A stretch of 64,000 nt of DNA, taken from CAYZWU01 sp964482235 (GTDB taxonomy: Bacteria; Planctomycetota; B15-G4; CAYZWU01). Positions 38,607 to 47,598 of the stretch are shown here, one piece after another. Within the stretch, counting starts at the first letter, position 1; every line of letters starts with the position of its first letter. Location of the stretch: NCBI GenBank assembly GCA_964482235.1, contig CAYZWU010000001.1:165470-229469 (forward strand). The letters run 5' to 3'. The notes beneath the pieces are model-generated. The model was not told the DNA's origin, did no database searches, and was given only the letters and a program-made list of their open reading frames with translations. A program made the position numbers and the translations under genes.

Positions 38607-40094
38607 TCAATAGACGTTCAGGATGAAGGCATCCCTGTCCCAGTCCTCCGTTCCCGTGCTTCCCGCCACAACGGACACGACGTAGTTGCCCAGCGGCATG
38701 GCTCCCGGCAGCGTGAGAGGCATGGTGCCGCTGCCCGTGGCATGGGCCGGCAGGCTGTACGTTCCAAAGGGTCTCGTCACCGTAGCGCCCATCGGTGTGC
38801 GGGCCTCGATCCAGAGATTGAACGTCTGGGTGATCGACGTCCGGTTCTGCACCGACACGGTCCAGGAGATCGTCTGACCGGGCCGTGCCGAAGTCGGCGT
38901 GTTGTCGAGCCGGATGATCAGGGGCGGGCAGTCGGCTCCCTGTATGTTGGTCGAGCCGTATGGCCCGTCTGTCCAGATGGCAAGCCCCCCGCGGTTCAGC
39001 TGGTTCTTGTAGACGTAGCTGGCGTTGTGATAGTCCAGTGTGTCGAAGGACGTGGCGGCGGTCCAGGCGTCCCACGTCGGCTCCTTGTACGAGTAGTAGA
39101 GAGTCCGGAAGCTGTAGTCGCCGTCGTGCCACAGGACGCGGAGGACTCCATCGGGATCGATGGCCAGCGAGGCCGTGGGGAAGTCGTTGCTCGTGACGGC
39201 CACCGTTTCCATGCTGCCGAAGGTGAGACCGCCGTCCGTGCTCCTGTTGTAGAGGATGTCGCCCCAGCTCGATCCATGGCTGTAGGTGATGTGGGGGTTG
39301 TCCCACTCGTCGACCACCATGCAGGCGAAGAGACCCGAGATGTCGGGGACGCCCGGCATGATCTGGCTCACCAGGGCGGTGGCGGTCCAGGTAACCCCGT
39401 TGTCCGACGTGGCGGTGTGATAGACCTGGAAGCCGGACTGCCCGCATTCGTCCCAGCACACATGTGCTTGTCCCGCAGACCAGTCGTAGGGACAGGCCAC
39501 GCAGGGCCTCTCCGATTCCCACTGGTTGTTGGTGATGTTCACCGGGGTGGAGAAGCTGATTCCGCCGTCAATGCTCGCCGAGTAGAGGATCTCGTCGCCC
39601 CAGTTTGGACCGCGGTCGACATCTTGCCAGACGACGTGGATCGTGCCGGCGCTGTCGCAGTCGATGGATGGATAGATCGACACCCACTGGGACGAGCTGA
39701 GCTGGATGGGCGGCGACCACATGTTGATCCCTGCCGGCGTGTTCGAGTAGTGGATGTCCAGGCCGTCGCTCCAGACCATGTGAAGCATGTCGCCCAGGTC
39801 GATGGCCAGCGATGGGAACTGGCAAGGCGCCCACGGTCCAGGCGTGGTGAGCCACCATTCGCCCCAGGTATCCGTGCTGTCCAGGACCTCGAACGTCGTG
39901 GTGGCCGGATCGCTGACCACGGCATGGTAGAAGCCGGCGCTGTCGCGAACGCATCGGCGTCCGTTCTGCGCTCCCGTATCGTGGCCGATGGTGATGAATG
40001 CGGGATCGATGCCTGCGGTCAGATCCAGGGAGACGAAAAGGGACAGGATGATGGAGAGAAGGAAAAGGCCGGTTTTTTCTTTCAGAATATTCAT
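38607..40094 (-). CDS. Secreted Asp-box (BNR/sialidase-fold) protein
   Basis: A 495-residue exported protein. ATG at 40094 has AGGAG nine bases upstream and begins a signal peptide (NILKEKTGLFLLSIILSLF). The body is a likely six-bladed propeller with at least three Asp-boxes: SIDGGISF, TSDNGVTW and STDGGLTF. Repeated HVVW-type strands are also present. The last 110 residues look like an Ig-like beta sandwich (PGQTISWTVSVQNR). I do not see a complete sialidase active-site set, so a binding or surface role is as likely as hydrolysis. It is transcribed away from the MscS gene, which lies in the opposite direction. Confidence 0.75.
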   Translation of the reverse strand: MNILKEKTGLFLLSIILSLFVSLDLTAGIDPAFITIGHDTGAQNGRRCVRDSAGFYHAVVSDPATTTFEVLDSTDTWGEWWLTTPGPWAPCQFPSLAIDLGDMLHMVWSDGLDIHYSNTPAGINMWSPPIQLSSSQWVSIYPSIDCDSAGTIHVVWQDVDRGPNWGDEILYSASIDGGISFSTPVNITNNQWESERPCVACPYDWSAGQAHVCWDECGQSGFQVYHTATSDNGVTWTATALVSQIMPGVPDISGLFACMVVDEWDNPHITYSHGSSWGDILYNRSTDGGLTFGSMETVAVTSNDFPTASLAIDPDGVLRVLWHDGDYSFRTLYYSYKEPTWDAWTAATSFDTLDYHNASYVYKNQLNRGGLAIWTDGPYGSTNIQGADCPPLIIRLDNTPTSARPGQTISWTVSVQNRTSITQTFNLWIEARTPMGATVTRPFGTYSLPAHATGSGTMPLTLPGAMPLGNYVVSVVAGSTGTEDWDRDAFILNVY

Positions 40095-40334
40095 GGCGCA
40101 CTCCTGAAATGAAACGGTTGTCAAGAAGGGAAGATCCTGCAGTCTGTCCATGAGTCGAAACGTCGCGAACGCCCTTGTCTGTCACACATTTTCGTTTTTT
40201 TCACCTCCGGGGATCAGAGGCTGCCGGATCGCCTTGGCCGGAATTTTTCTGGGCATCCGGGAGATTCAGGTGCATCTTGGTAGCCGGCTGTTTTTTTTTT
40301 ACCTCTTTCACGGCCTCCTCGGGGAGGGATGAAC

Positions 40335-41681
40335 ATGGCTCCTCTGCTGTTCGGGATCGAGCGTATTTCCACCATCCTGCCGGCAAAAAGTGAAAAGGCG
40401 GCGGCCGGGCCCGATCTGTCCGCCGGGGGCGGTCTGCTCGAATCACTGCGCGACCGGCTTGTCGAGTCGGGCCTCAACGAAGGAGCGGCCGATCTCCTCT
40501 TCTGGATCGTGGTGATCGGCGGTCTCCTTGTCCTCTGCGTCCTCACCTGGTTCCTCACCCGGTTCTTCATCAGAAAGGTGCTCTCTCTGGTGGCGGGAAA
40601 GACCCGGACGAGCTGGGACGACATCCTGCTCGAGAGCCGCTTCTTCTCCAGGCTGTCGTTCCTGGCGCCCGCCCTGGTAGTCTTTTTCTCTGCCTCGGTC
40701 TTTCAGGCGGAGGAGATGCAGACTGTGGTCCGGAACGCGGCCCTCGCCTGGATGGTCGTGGTCGGCATGCTGGCGGCGAGCTCGCTGCTCAACGCTCTCC
40801 TTGTCATCTACCAGACGCTGGAGATGTCGCGCACCACGCCGATCAAGGGTTTCGTCGGCGTGGTGAGGATCCTGCTCTTCGTCGCCGGCGGCATCCTCGT
40901 CCTGGCCACCCTGCTCGATCTCTCGCCATGGGCCTTCCTGAGCGGCATCGGAGCGCTCACCGCCGTGCTGCTCCTCGTGTTCAAGGACACGCTTCTCGGC
41001 CTGGTGGCCAGCATCCAGATCACCACGGGCGACATGCTGCGCGAAGGCGACTGGATCGGGGTGCCGCAGTACGGTGCGGACGGTGACGTGATCGACGTCT
41101 CCCTTCACACGGTGAAGGTGCGGAACTGGGACAAGACGGTCACCACCATCCCCACCTATGCCCTCGTCTCCGAGTCGTTCAAGAACTGGCGCGGCATGGA
41201 GGAGTCGGGAGGGCGCCGCATCAAGAGGGCCGTGCACATCGACATGAACAGCATCAGGTTCTGCACCGAGGCGATGCTCGAGCGGTTCGAGAAGTTTCAT
41301 CTTCTCACCGGGTACATCAGGACGAAGCGGGAGGAGCTCGACCTGTTCAACAGCGAGCGCGGGCTCGATACCACGGTCCCCGTGAACGAGCGCCGTCTCA
41401 CCAACGTGGGTACCTTCCGGGCCTATGTGGTCGCCTATCTCAGCAACCATCCGCAAATCCATCAGGAGATGACATTCCTTGTGCGCCAGCTCGCTCCGGG
41501 CGAGAGGGGCCTTCCCATCGAGATCTACGTCTTCAGCAGGGTGCAGGAGTGGGGGAGGTACGAGGCGATCCAGGCCGACATCTTCGACCACATCCTCTCC
41601 GTTGTTCCCGAGTTCGACCTGAGGGTCTTCCAGAATCCCAGCGGAAACGATTTCCAGGCGATGGCCGTCAGCGGTCGTTGA
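40335..41681 (+). CDS. MscS-family mechanosensitive channel (YbdG-like)
   Basis: A 448-residue membrane protein. About five hydrophobic helices precede the pore helix and beta domain, whose core is GIGALTAVLLLVFKDTLLG followed by VASIQITTGDMLREGDWI. The size and long C-terminal cytoplasmic domain fit the YbdG/MscM-type branch, with YALVSESFKNWRGMEESGGRR as in that group. ATG 40335 is preferred over ATG 40329 because GGAGGG (40323-40328) would touch the earlier start. Its stop overlaps the convergent repeat-protein gene by 14 bases. Confidence 0.9.
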   Translation: MAPLLFGIERISTILPAKSEKAAAGPDLSAGGGLLESLRDRLVESGLNEGAADLLFWIVVIGGLLVLCVLTWFLTRFFIRKVLSLVAGKTRTSWDDILLESRFFSRLSFLAPALVVFFSASVFQAEEMQTVVRNAALAWMVVVGMLAASSLLNALLVIYQTLEMSRTTPIKGFVGVVRILLFVAGGILVLATLLDLSPWAFLSGIGALTAVLLLVFKDTLLGLVASIQITTGDMLREGDWIGVPQYGADGDVIDVSLHTVKVRNWDKTVTTIPTYALVSESFKNWRGMEESGGRRIKRAVHIDMNSIRFCTEAMLERFEKFHLLTGYIRTKREELDLFNSERGLDTTVPVNERRLTNVGTFRAYVVAYLSNHPQIHQEMTFLVRQLAPGERGLPIEIYVFSRVQEWGRYEAIQADIFDHILSVVPEFDLRVFQNPSGNDFQAMAVSGR

Positions 41682-44103
41682 AGCTCTGCCTCGATCCGAC
41701 GGGGAAGAACCAGAAGATCCGGTGCCGCGATGTCCCGCCCTTGTAGTCGCAATCCCTGCCCAGGAGGCCGCCCAGGATCTGCCATTCGGCCGGCTTGCCG
41801 CGTTCCGGGCGCTCGGACCACCAGAAGGGGCCGACTGTGAGGGACGACGCCTCCTCCTCGCGCTTCACCTGAAAGAGCTTCCAGAGAAAGTTGAACTCGT
41901 AGTCGTCTCCCGCCCGCTGATAGAGGAACGGCTTCATCCGCGTGGCAAAGGAGGTGTCGAGCCGGTTCCCCCTGCGGTACTCCGAGAGGGGCCAGAGGAA
42001 CGACCGCGAGCAGTAGCCCGAATCGCGCGTCCGGCTCCAGTAGAGGAGAGGGATCATGGTCTGATCGTCGCCGGCCCGGTTCTGCCAGTTCCAGTAGAGT
42101 GGGAAGAGGACACGGTAGTCCCGTCCCTCGAACCAGGTCAGCAGGTGGCGGCTGCTCAGGGCGCCCTCGATGTCGGAGCTCTGGTGGAAGAGGGGAGTGA
42201 TCCAGGTGCTCCGGCCTCCGTCGTCTCGCTTCCACGAGCCGGAGAGCAGAAGAGGAGCGTAGCGGGATTCGGGGTCCTGGAAATAGAGCGGGACGAGGCC
42301 GGCGTAGCGGCCTTTCCTCGATTGAACGCTATAGGCCAGGGGAAGGAGAATCTTGTAGCCCGGGCCCTGGAAGTAGGTGAGAATGTGGAAACGGCTGCCT
42401 CCCGTCGTGTTCCACGTTGTGTGGAAGAGGGGAGTGATCCAGACGGCCCGGGCGCCGTCTTCCGATCCTCCCCAGCCGGAGAGGATCAAGGGGAGGATGG
42501 TGTAGCCGGGTCCCGTCATGACAAGGGGCATGAGGCCGTAATGCCTCTCCTCCTCGTTGCCGCAAATGTAGCCCAGGGGAAAGAGGACCTTGTAGTCAGG
42601 TCCCTGGAAGTAGATCGGAATGATCCCGGCCCGGTTGCCCGACGGCTTGTCCAGGCTGTAGGCCAGGGGAAAGAGGAACTTGTAGTTCGGTCCCTGGAAG
42701 TAGTTCAGCAGGTGGAACCACTGCTTTCCCGACCTGTCCCGCGTCAGGTGGAAGAAGGGAGTGACCCAGGTGCTGCGGCCGCCGCCCTCGAGCGTCCGCG
42801 ACCAGGTAAGCAGCGGGGGGATGATCGTGTGGCCCGGCTGGTGGTAGTAGAGGGGAACGATGCCCATGTACGCTTCATCCCCCTCCTTCACCCTGTAGCC
42901 GAGGGGGAAGAGAATGTTGTAATCAGGCCCATGGAAGTAGGGGCCCAGGTGGAACCAGCTTTCCCCTTCCTTGCCCCGAGTGTGATGGAAGAGCGGTGTG
43001 ATCCATGTCGATGCCGAGCCGTCGCCTTTCCGCCACCGGGCGGAGAGCAGGAGGGGAGCCGTCCAGTAGTCCGGCCCCTGGAAGTAGAGGGGCACGATGC
43101 CGCCATGTCTCCCGCCGGTCCTGTCCACGAGATAGGCCAGCGGAAAAAGGACCTTGTAATCCCATCCCTGGAAATAGTTGGCCAGATGAAACGACCGGGT
43201 CCCCCGGTCGTCCCAGGTGCGATGGAAGAGCGGCGTGATCCAGAGGAATTTCGACCCCCTGTCGCTTCGCCCCCAGGCGGTAAGAAGAGGGAGAAGGACG
43301 CTGGTCTGCGGGGTTCCGGCGTAGAAGGGCATCACGCCCACTTGGCGATCCTCGCCCCTTCCCGAGTACCAGGCGAGAGGAAAGAGGACCTTGTAGTCCG
43401 GACCCTGAAAGTAGTTGGCCAGATGGAACGACCGCATTCCGTCACCGTCCCTGGTGACGTGAAAGAAAGGTGTGATCCAGGTGCTCCGGCTGTCCCTTCT
43501 CCCTTCCCAGGATGCGGAGAGAAGGAGCGGTGCATACCAGCTCCTGTTGCACTGAAAGATCAGGGGGACGATGCCCGAGTAGCTTCCTCGACTGCTCTTC
43601 GCCTGGTAGGCCAGGGGGAAAAGGATCTTGTAGTCCGGTCCCTGGAAGTAGGTTGCCAGGTGGAACCAGCTGTTCCCGTCCTTGTCGCACGTGAGGTGGA
43701 AGAGCGGCGTGATCCAGATCGTTCGCGTGCTTTCCCCCCGATCGAGGGAGAGGTAGAGGAACGGCGGCAAGGTGCGGTATCCGGGACCGTCGAAGTAGAG
43801 CGGGACCAGGCCCCTGTGTTCTCGATCCTCCTCGCCCGCCCTGTACGCCAGGGGAAAGAAGAGCTGATGATCCGGCCCCTGGAAATAGTTGAGCAGATGA
43901 AAGGAGACGCGCCCGTCCGCGTGGCGGGTGTAATGGAAGAACGGGGTGGCCCACACCGTCTTCGATCCGTCCTCGCCTTTCGTGGAAACCACCAGGGGCC
44001 AGGCCCTGATGTTGAGATCATCCTCCTCGCCTCCGGGAGAGGCGCGGCAGAGAGGAGCGCTCGTCAAGAGGCAGACAGCCGCGAGAAATAGAATCCTGGA
44101 CAT
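41668..44103 (-). CDS. Exported tandem-repeat protein with a 79-residue period
   Basis: An 811-residue protein of a family I do not recognise. ATG at 44103 has GGGAG upstream and starts a signal peptide (MSRILFLAAVCLLTSAPLC); C19 and C12 give weak lipobox-like contexts. The body repeats (S)TWITPLFHxTRDxDG, then FHLxNYFQGPDYKVLFPLAY, then GIVPLYFQGPDY and PLLLS. The repeat Trp falls at residues 51, 130, 209, 288, 367, 446, 555 and 634: an exact 79-residue step, except one step of 109 with a 30-residue insert. The pattern predicts a long beta-rich fold at the cell envelope. The end is non-repetitive (about 700-811). Confidence 0.85.
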   Translation of the reverse strand: MSRILFLAAVCLLTSAPLCRASPGGEEDDLNIRAWPLVVSTKGEDGSKTVWATPFFHYTRHADGRVSFHLLNYFQGPDHQLFFPLAYRAGEEDREHRGLVPLYFDGPGYRTLPPFLYLSLDRGESTRTIWITPLFHLTCDKDGNSWFHLATYFQGPDYKILFPLAYQAKSSRGSYSGIVPLIFQCNRSWYAPLLLSASWEGRRDSRSTWITPFFHVTRDGDGMRSFHLANYFQGPDYKVLFPLAWYSGRGEDRQVGVMPFYAGTPQTSVLLPLLTAWGRSDRGSKFLWITPLFHRTWDDRGTRSFHLANYFQGWDYKVLFPLAYLVDRTGGRHGGIVPLYFQGPDYWTAPLLLSARWRKGDGSASTWITPLFHHTRGKEGESWFHLGPYFHGPDYNILFPLGYRVKEGDEAYMGIVPLYYHQPGHTIIPPLLTWSRTLEGGGRSTWVTPFFHLTRDRSGKQWFHLLNYFQGPNYKFLFPLAYSLDKPSGNRAGIIPIYFQGPDYKVLFPLGYICGNEEERHYGLMPLVMTGPGYTILPLILSGWGGSEDGARAVWITPLFHTTWNTTGGSRFHILTYFQGPGYKILLPLAYSVQSRKGRYAGLVPLYFQDPESRYAPLLLSGSWKRDDGGRSTWITPLFHQSSDIEGALSSRHLLTWFEGRDYRVLFPLYWNWQNRAGDDQTMIPLLYWSRTRDSGYCSRSFLWPLSEYRRGNRLDTSFATRMKPFLYQRAGDDYEFNFLWKLFQVKREEEASSLTVGPFWWSERPERGKPAEWQILGGLLGRDCDYKGGTSRHRIFWFFPVGSRQSFNDR
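41967..43953 (-). repeat. Tandem 237-bp coding repeat (eight units, one enlarged to 327 bp)
   Basis: The codon for the repeat Trp lies at 43953, 43716, 43479, 43242, 43005, 42768, 42441 and 42204 on the minus strand. Successive steps are 237 bases, except 327 between 42768 and 42441. The units are diverged at the DNA level, indicating ancient duplications kept in register by protein structure. Partial degenerate units extend to about 41967. Confidence 0.88.
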
Positions 44104-44143
44104 GAACCGCTCCCTTCGTCTACCGGGATGTGCCGATACCGCG

Positions 44144-44241
44144 ATACCGAGCCCGCGCAATCTCCGCCACATACGGGAAGGAGATACCGAGCTTGGATGT
44201 GGCAATGTCCGTATGTGGCGGAGATTGCGCGGGCTCGGTAT
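44144..44241. repeat. Perfect 33-bp inverted repeat with a 32-base loop
   Basis: The left arm at 44144-44176 is the exact reverse complement of the right arm at 44209-44241. The loop contains another copy of GATACCGAGC. The element lies between the 3' end of the MATE gene and the 5' end of the repeat-protein gene, both on the minus strand. No T-tract or open frame is present. It could be a miniature inverted-repeat element, a dispersed REP-like palindrome, or a strong RNA-processing or terminator structure. Confidence 0.9.
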
Positions 44242-44323
44242 TCCCTGATCTCATGATAGCGGCTAGCGGGTCGATTTTCCATCAGCGGTCGAACGTCCGG
44301 ATCGGATGCCGGGGCAGAGGCCG

Positions 44324-45688
44324 TCACACCCGCATCGACTGCCAGCGCCCTGATCTCTGCCTGAGATAGATGGCCGTGCCCACCGAAGCGATGAAGACCG
44401 TTGCTGCAACCCAGGCTCCGTCCACCCCGAGGTCCATCGTCCTGGCCAGGATGTAGGTGAGGGGAACGAAGAGCACCCAGGCCAGGAGCGCCATGACGAT
44501 CATGGGCCATCGCGTGTCTCCCGCACCGCGGATGACGCCGTTGCTCGAGATGCCGAGCCCGTCGAAGAACTGGAACACGGCGGCATAGATGAAGAGCCGC
44601 CCGCCGATCTCGATCACCTCCGGATCGGCGTTGAAGAGAACGACGATGTAGCGGCGGCAGGCCAGGAAGAGAAGCCCCAGGGTGACGCAGTAGAATATCC
44701 CCCAGCGGATGGTGGACCTCGCCGTCTTCTTCGCCGTATCCACATCGTCCGCGCCGAGGTACTGGCCCACCAGAGTGGTGGCCGCCGTGGCCAGCGAGAC
44801 GGCGCCCATGAAGGAGAAATGAAGAACCTGGAACACGATGTTCGTGGCAGCCAGCTCCGCGTTGCCGATCCATCCCACGATGGACATGAAGGCGGTCCAG
44901 GACAGCATCTCGAGAGTCCAGCTGCCGCCGATCGGAGCGCCCACCTTCAGAAAAGCCGTCGTCTCCCTGAGACCGGGCCTGCGGATGAAACGGGTCCTGT
45001 AGCTCCTGTTGCGCTCGCCCGTGAGAAAGCAGGTCAGGTAGGCGGCCGAGAAGACGCCGGTGGCGATCACCGAGGCGATGGCCGCCCCGCTGGCTCCGAG
45101 GCGAGGCGATCCCCAGTGGCCCAGCACGAGCGCGTAGTTGAGCACCGCGTTGAGGATGTTGGCGCCGAGGGTGAAGTACATCGGGGTCTTCGTGTCTCCC
45201 ACGCCGCGCAGAAAGGCCACGACCGCGTAGTTGATGAAGACGAAGAAGGCGCCGAAGAGGCGGATCGACAGGTAGTCCGTGGCGTGCGGCAGGATTGTTT
45301 CGTTCGATCCCATCAGCTCGAGGATCGGTTGCGCGAGGAGGGCCACGCCGCAGAGGATCAGCGCCGAGGGCAGGGTGACGTAGAGGCCGAGCCATCCGTC
45401 GCGGCCGCAGCGCCTCTTCCTGCCGGCGCCATGGTGCTGAGCCGCAAAGGTGGAGACTCCCTGGAGCGTTCCCACGAAGAGCGATGTCAGGGTCCAGAAG
45501 ATGATGCCCGATAGGCCGACCGCTCCCTGCTCGACGGTCCCGATGCGGCCCATGAAGAAGGTGTCCACCATACCCATGATCGATTGCGACAGCGTGGCCA
45601 CGATAACGGGAAACGCCATGGCCCAGAGCTCGGCCGATCCGCCGGGCGTGCGCACTCTTCCATTCAGTCGGGGCAGGATCTGCTTCAT
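44324..45688 (-). CDS. MATE-family efflux transporter (NorM/DinF-like)
   Basis: A 454-residue integral membrane protein with about twelve hydrophobic helices in two homologous halves. MAFPVIVATLSQSIMGMVDT and the second-half GAPIGGSWTLEMLSW are typical of the bundle entry helices. MATE pumps export cationic drugs or metabolites with Na+ or H+ antiport. The gene follows the multi-helix membrane protein by 55 bases on the same strand, so the two may be co-transcribed. It ends upstream of a large inverted repeat. Confidence 0.9.
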   Translation of the reverse strand: MKQILPRLNGRVRTPGGSAELWAMAFPVIVATLSQSIMGMVDTFFMGRIGTVEQGAVGLSGIIFWTLTSLFVGTLQGVSTFAAQHHGAGRKRRCGRDGWLGLYVTLPSALILCGVALLAQPILELMGSNETILPHATDYLSIRLFGAFFVFINYAVVAFLRGVGDTKTPMYFTLGANILNAVLNYALVLGHWGSPRLGASGAAIASVIATGVFSAAYLTCFLTGERNRSYRTRFIRRPGLRETTAFLKVGAPIGGSWTLEMLSWTAFMSIVGWIGNAELAATNIVFQVLHFSFMGAVSLATAATTLVGQYLGADDVDTAKKTARSTIRWGIFYCVTLGLLFLACRRYIVVLFNADPEVIEIGGRLFIYAAVFQFFDGLGISSNGVIRGAGDTRWPMIVMALLAWVLFVPLTYILARTMDLGVDGAWVAATVFIASVGTAIYLRQRSGRWQSMRV

Positions 45689-45743
45689 GGGTATCAGTCA
45701 AGCCCGGCTCGATCCGGGAGAAGCGGTGCCGATTTGCCGGCAA

Positions 45744-47336
45744 TCACTCCAACCGGGGCGAGCGCCGGGTGGCGTAGATCGCTATGATCACGAGAAGCAG
45801 GGCGCCGAGGAGAAGGCGCTCGCCCCGCAGGATCTCCATGGAGGAGGGGTCCGGGGGGAGAAGGCCGGACGCTTCGAGCTTCTCGTAGGCCAGTATGGTT
45901 TTCACTTTTCTTCTTTTGATGCCGCCGTCCCAGAGCGAAGAGACGGCTCTCTCCTCGAGATAGCTCCTAACCAGGCCGAGGTCGATCTTTTCGGGCGGGC
46001 CGAAGCAATGGATCAGCTTCATGGCCAGGGCGGTGTTCCACTCGGTGGCGTTCAGCTCCGGCACCTCGGAGCCGTCGCCGAATCCTCCCGTATCCCGCCG
46101 CTGCAGCCAGCCCCGGCGTTCGCCCGGCGCAGGGGGCGCCACCCACATCCGGACGAGGCGGGCGTGCAGGTCATCGGTGCTGAAGGAGATCGCCTCCATG
46201 GCGCCCAGCTGCTCGGCGATGCGGCAGAGGGCGAGGATGTTGTCGATTCGTGACTCGGCGCCGATCTGCTGCCACGCTTCGAGAAGACGCGCCACGAGGT
46301 GGTCGTGCTGCTCGAGAGTCAGTGTCTCGCTTTGCGCCAGGGCGGTCACGTAGGGGAGATAGACCTCGGGCAGATCGAGAGGCCCTTCATGCTTCAGCAG
46401 GCGGCGGGAGGTCGTCCGTCCGCAGAGGAAGGCCTGCTCCTCGTCGTTCACGAACCCGATGCGATATGCCGCCGCGAGGATGGCAAAATTGACCCTGTTC
46501 TTCTTGCCATCCGATTCGATCCAGGCGGTCATGCCCTGGTGATACGTCTCGCTCAGCCTGTCCAGAGGGGGTCGTTCTTCTCCCTGAGCATCGAGGAACT
46601 CGACCGCATCGGCAAGATCTTCCCAGTCGATCGGGCGTTCGAGTCCCGGATTCTCCTTCTCAACCCAGGCTGACAGATCCTCAGGCGGCGCACCCGCGGT
46701 GCCGAAGGCGTCCACGATTAGCGTGGCCAGGATCACCGCGGTGACGAAGAGAAAGATCCTCGCCGCCCGCGCACGACGCGGATCGACGGCGCTCTTCAGC
46801 GAAGGGAGCAGGCAGGCGATGGCTCCCGATACGAGCACCAGCACGATCCAGCGGGGGTGGAGGACGCCCCGGTCGGGGAGGAGCAGCATGTCGATCAGCA
46901 TGAAGCCCAAGTAGCCGTGGCTGGCAAGAAAGAAAAAACAGAGGATGCTCGTGTTCTCGCGATGGGCGGTCCCGGCACCGCTCATCCGCCTGAGGCAGCT
47001 GATGAGGAAGAAGGTAGACGGGACGGCGGCGAGGAGCAGGAGGTCGTGAGGGATGGTGATACCTGCGAAGGGAGGGACAAGGATGCAGAGGAAAACCAGA
47101 CCGAACCAGATGAACCACAACCAGAAAGCCGGCCAATCCCGATCCAGCTTCCACTTGCCGGACAGGGCGGCTTCTTCACCGGCCCGGTCGCCCTCCAGCC
47201 GGCGAAGCATCCAGATCGCAGCGAGAAAGGAGGCTCCAACAAGCGGAAGGGCGATGTAAGAGAGCCAGGTCACGCTCGACGAAGGAGCTGTCGCCGCTCC
47301 GGCATACAGACCGAACTCATGTGAAAAGAAGGACAT
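45744..47336 (-). CDS. Multi-helix membrane protein with a possible alpha-toroid domain
   Basis: A 530-residue protein I do not recognise as a whole. ATG at 47336 has AGGGAG about ten bases upstream; an open frame continuing further upstream lacks similarity. Six hydrophobic helices occupy about residues 20-220, followed by a hydrophilic part of about 260 residues and a final helix near the C-terminus (LLLGALLLVIIAIYATRR). In the soluble part, GGFGDGSEVPELNATEWNTA and later helices vaguely resemble prenyltransferase/squalene-cyclase-type alpha-toroid repeats. A promoter with a perfect TTGACA lies upstream. Confidence 0.65.
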   Translation of the reverse strand: MSFFSHEFGLYAGAATAPSSSVTWLSYIALPLVGASFLAAIWMLRRLEGDRAGEEAALSGKWKLDRDWPAFWLWFIWFGLVFLCILVPPFAGITIPHDLLLLAAVPSTFFLISCLRRMSGAGTAHRENTSILCFFFLASHGYLGFMLIDMLLLPDRGVLHPRWIVLVLVSGAIACLLPSLKSAVDPRRARAARIFLFVTAVILATLIVDAFGTAGAPPEDLSAWVEKENPGLERPIDWEDLADAVEFLDAQGEERPPLDRLSETYHQGMTAWIESDGKKNRVNFAILAAAYRIGFVNDEEQAFLCGRTTSRRLLKHEGPLDLPEVYLPYVTALAQSETLTLEQHDHLVARLLEAWQQIGAESRIDNILALCRIAEQLGAMEAISFSTDDLHARLVRMWVAPPAPGERRGWLQRRDTGGFGDGSEVPELNATEWNTALAMKLIHCFGPPEKIDLGLVRSYLEERAVSSLWDGGIKRRKVKTILAYEKLEASGLLPPDPSSMEILRGERLLLGALLLVIIAIYATRRSPRLE

Positions 47337-47382
47337 GCAACGATTCTCCCTGGGTGCCGGGATGCTCGCGAAGGAAGGAAAC

Positions 47383-47410
47383 TTTAATAAAGAAGCGGGA
47401 CCGTTGTCAA
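47383..47410 (-). promoter_or_regulatory. Promoter candidate for the multi-helix membrane protein
   Basis: On the minus strand, TTGACA (47410-47405) is followed after 15 to 16 bases by TATTAA or ATTAAA (47389-47383). The predicted start near 47377 leaves a leader of about 40 bases. It sits in the 262-base divergent spacer with recQ. Confidence 0.5.
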
Positions 47411-47598
47411 CAGGAGAGGTGCGCGGCCGGATTTTACCGCGGCTGCGGTTCTCCGGAGTAACGGATTCGAATCCGCAACGTCTTTTCCTCGGGAGAGAGG
47501 CTATGCCAGGCAAACGTCGAGGCAGGCGATTTGAGCCGGGCAAAAGAACAGCCGGTTCGTTAAGCTGGGCCCTTCCCGAGAGAAGGAGAGGATCGTTC

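Noticed and set aside
41722..44091. A 789-codon frame on the + strand opposite the repeat protein
   Set aside because: Its periodicity is inherited from the 237-bp repeats of the real gene. It has no start signal and no plausible signal peptide, whereas the minus-strand protein has both.
47335..47598. N-terminal extension of RecQ by 88 codons
   Set aside because: The region overlaps the divergent promoter area. RecQ family N-termini begin at the ATG at 47599, which has a good AAGGAGAGG site.
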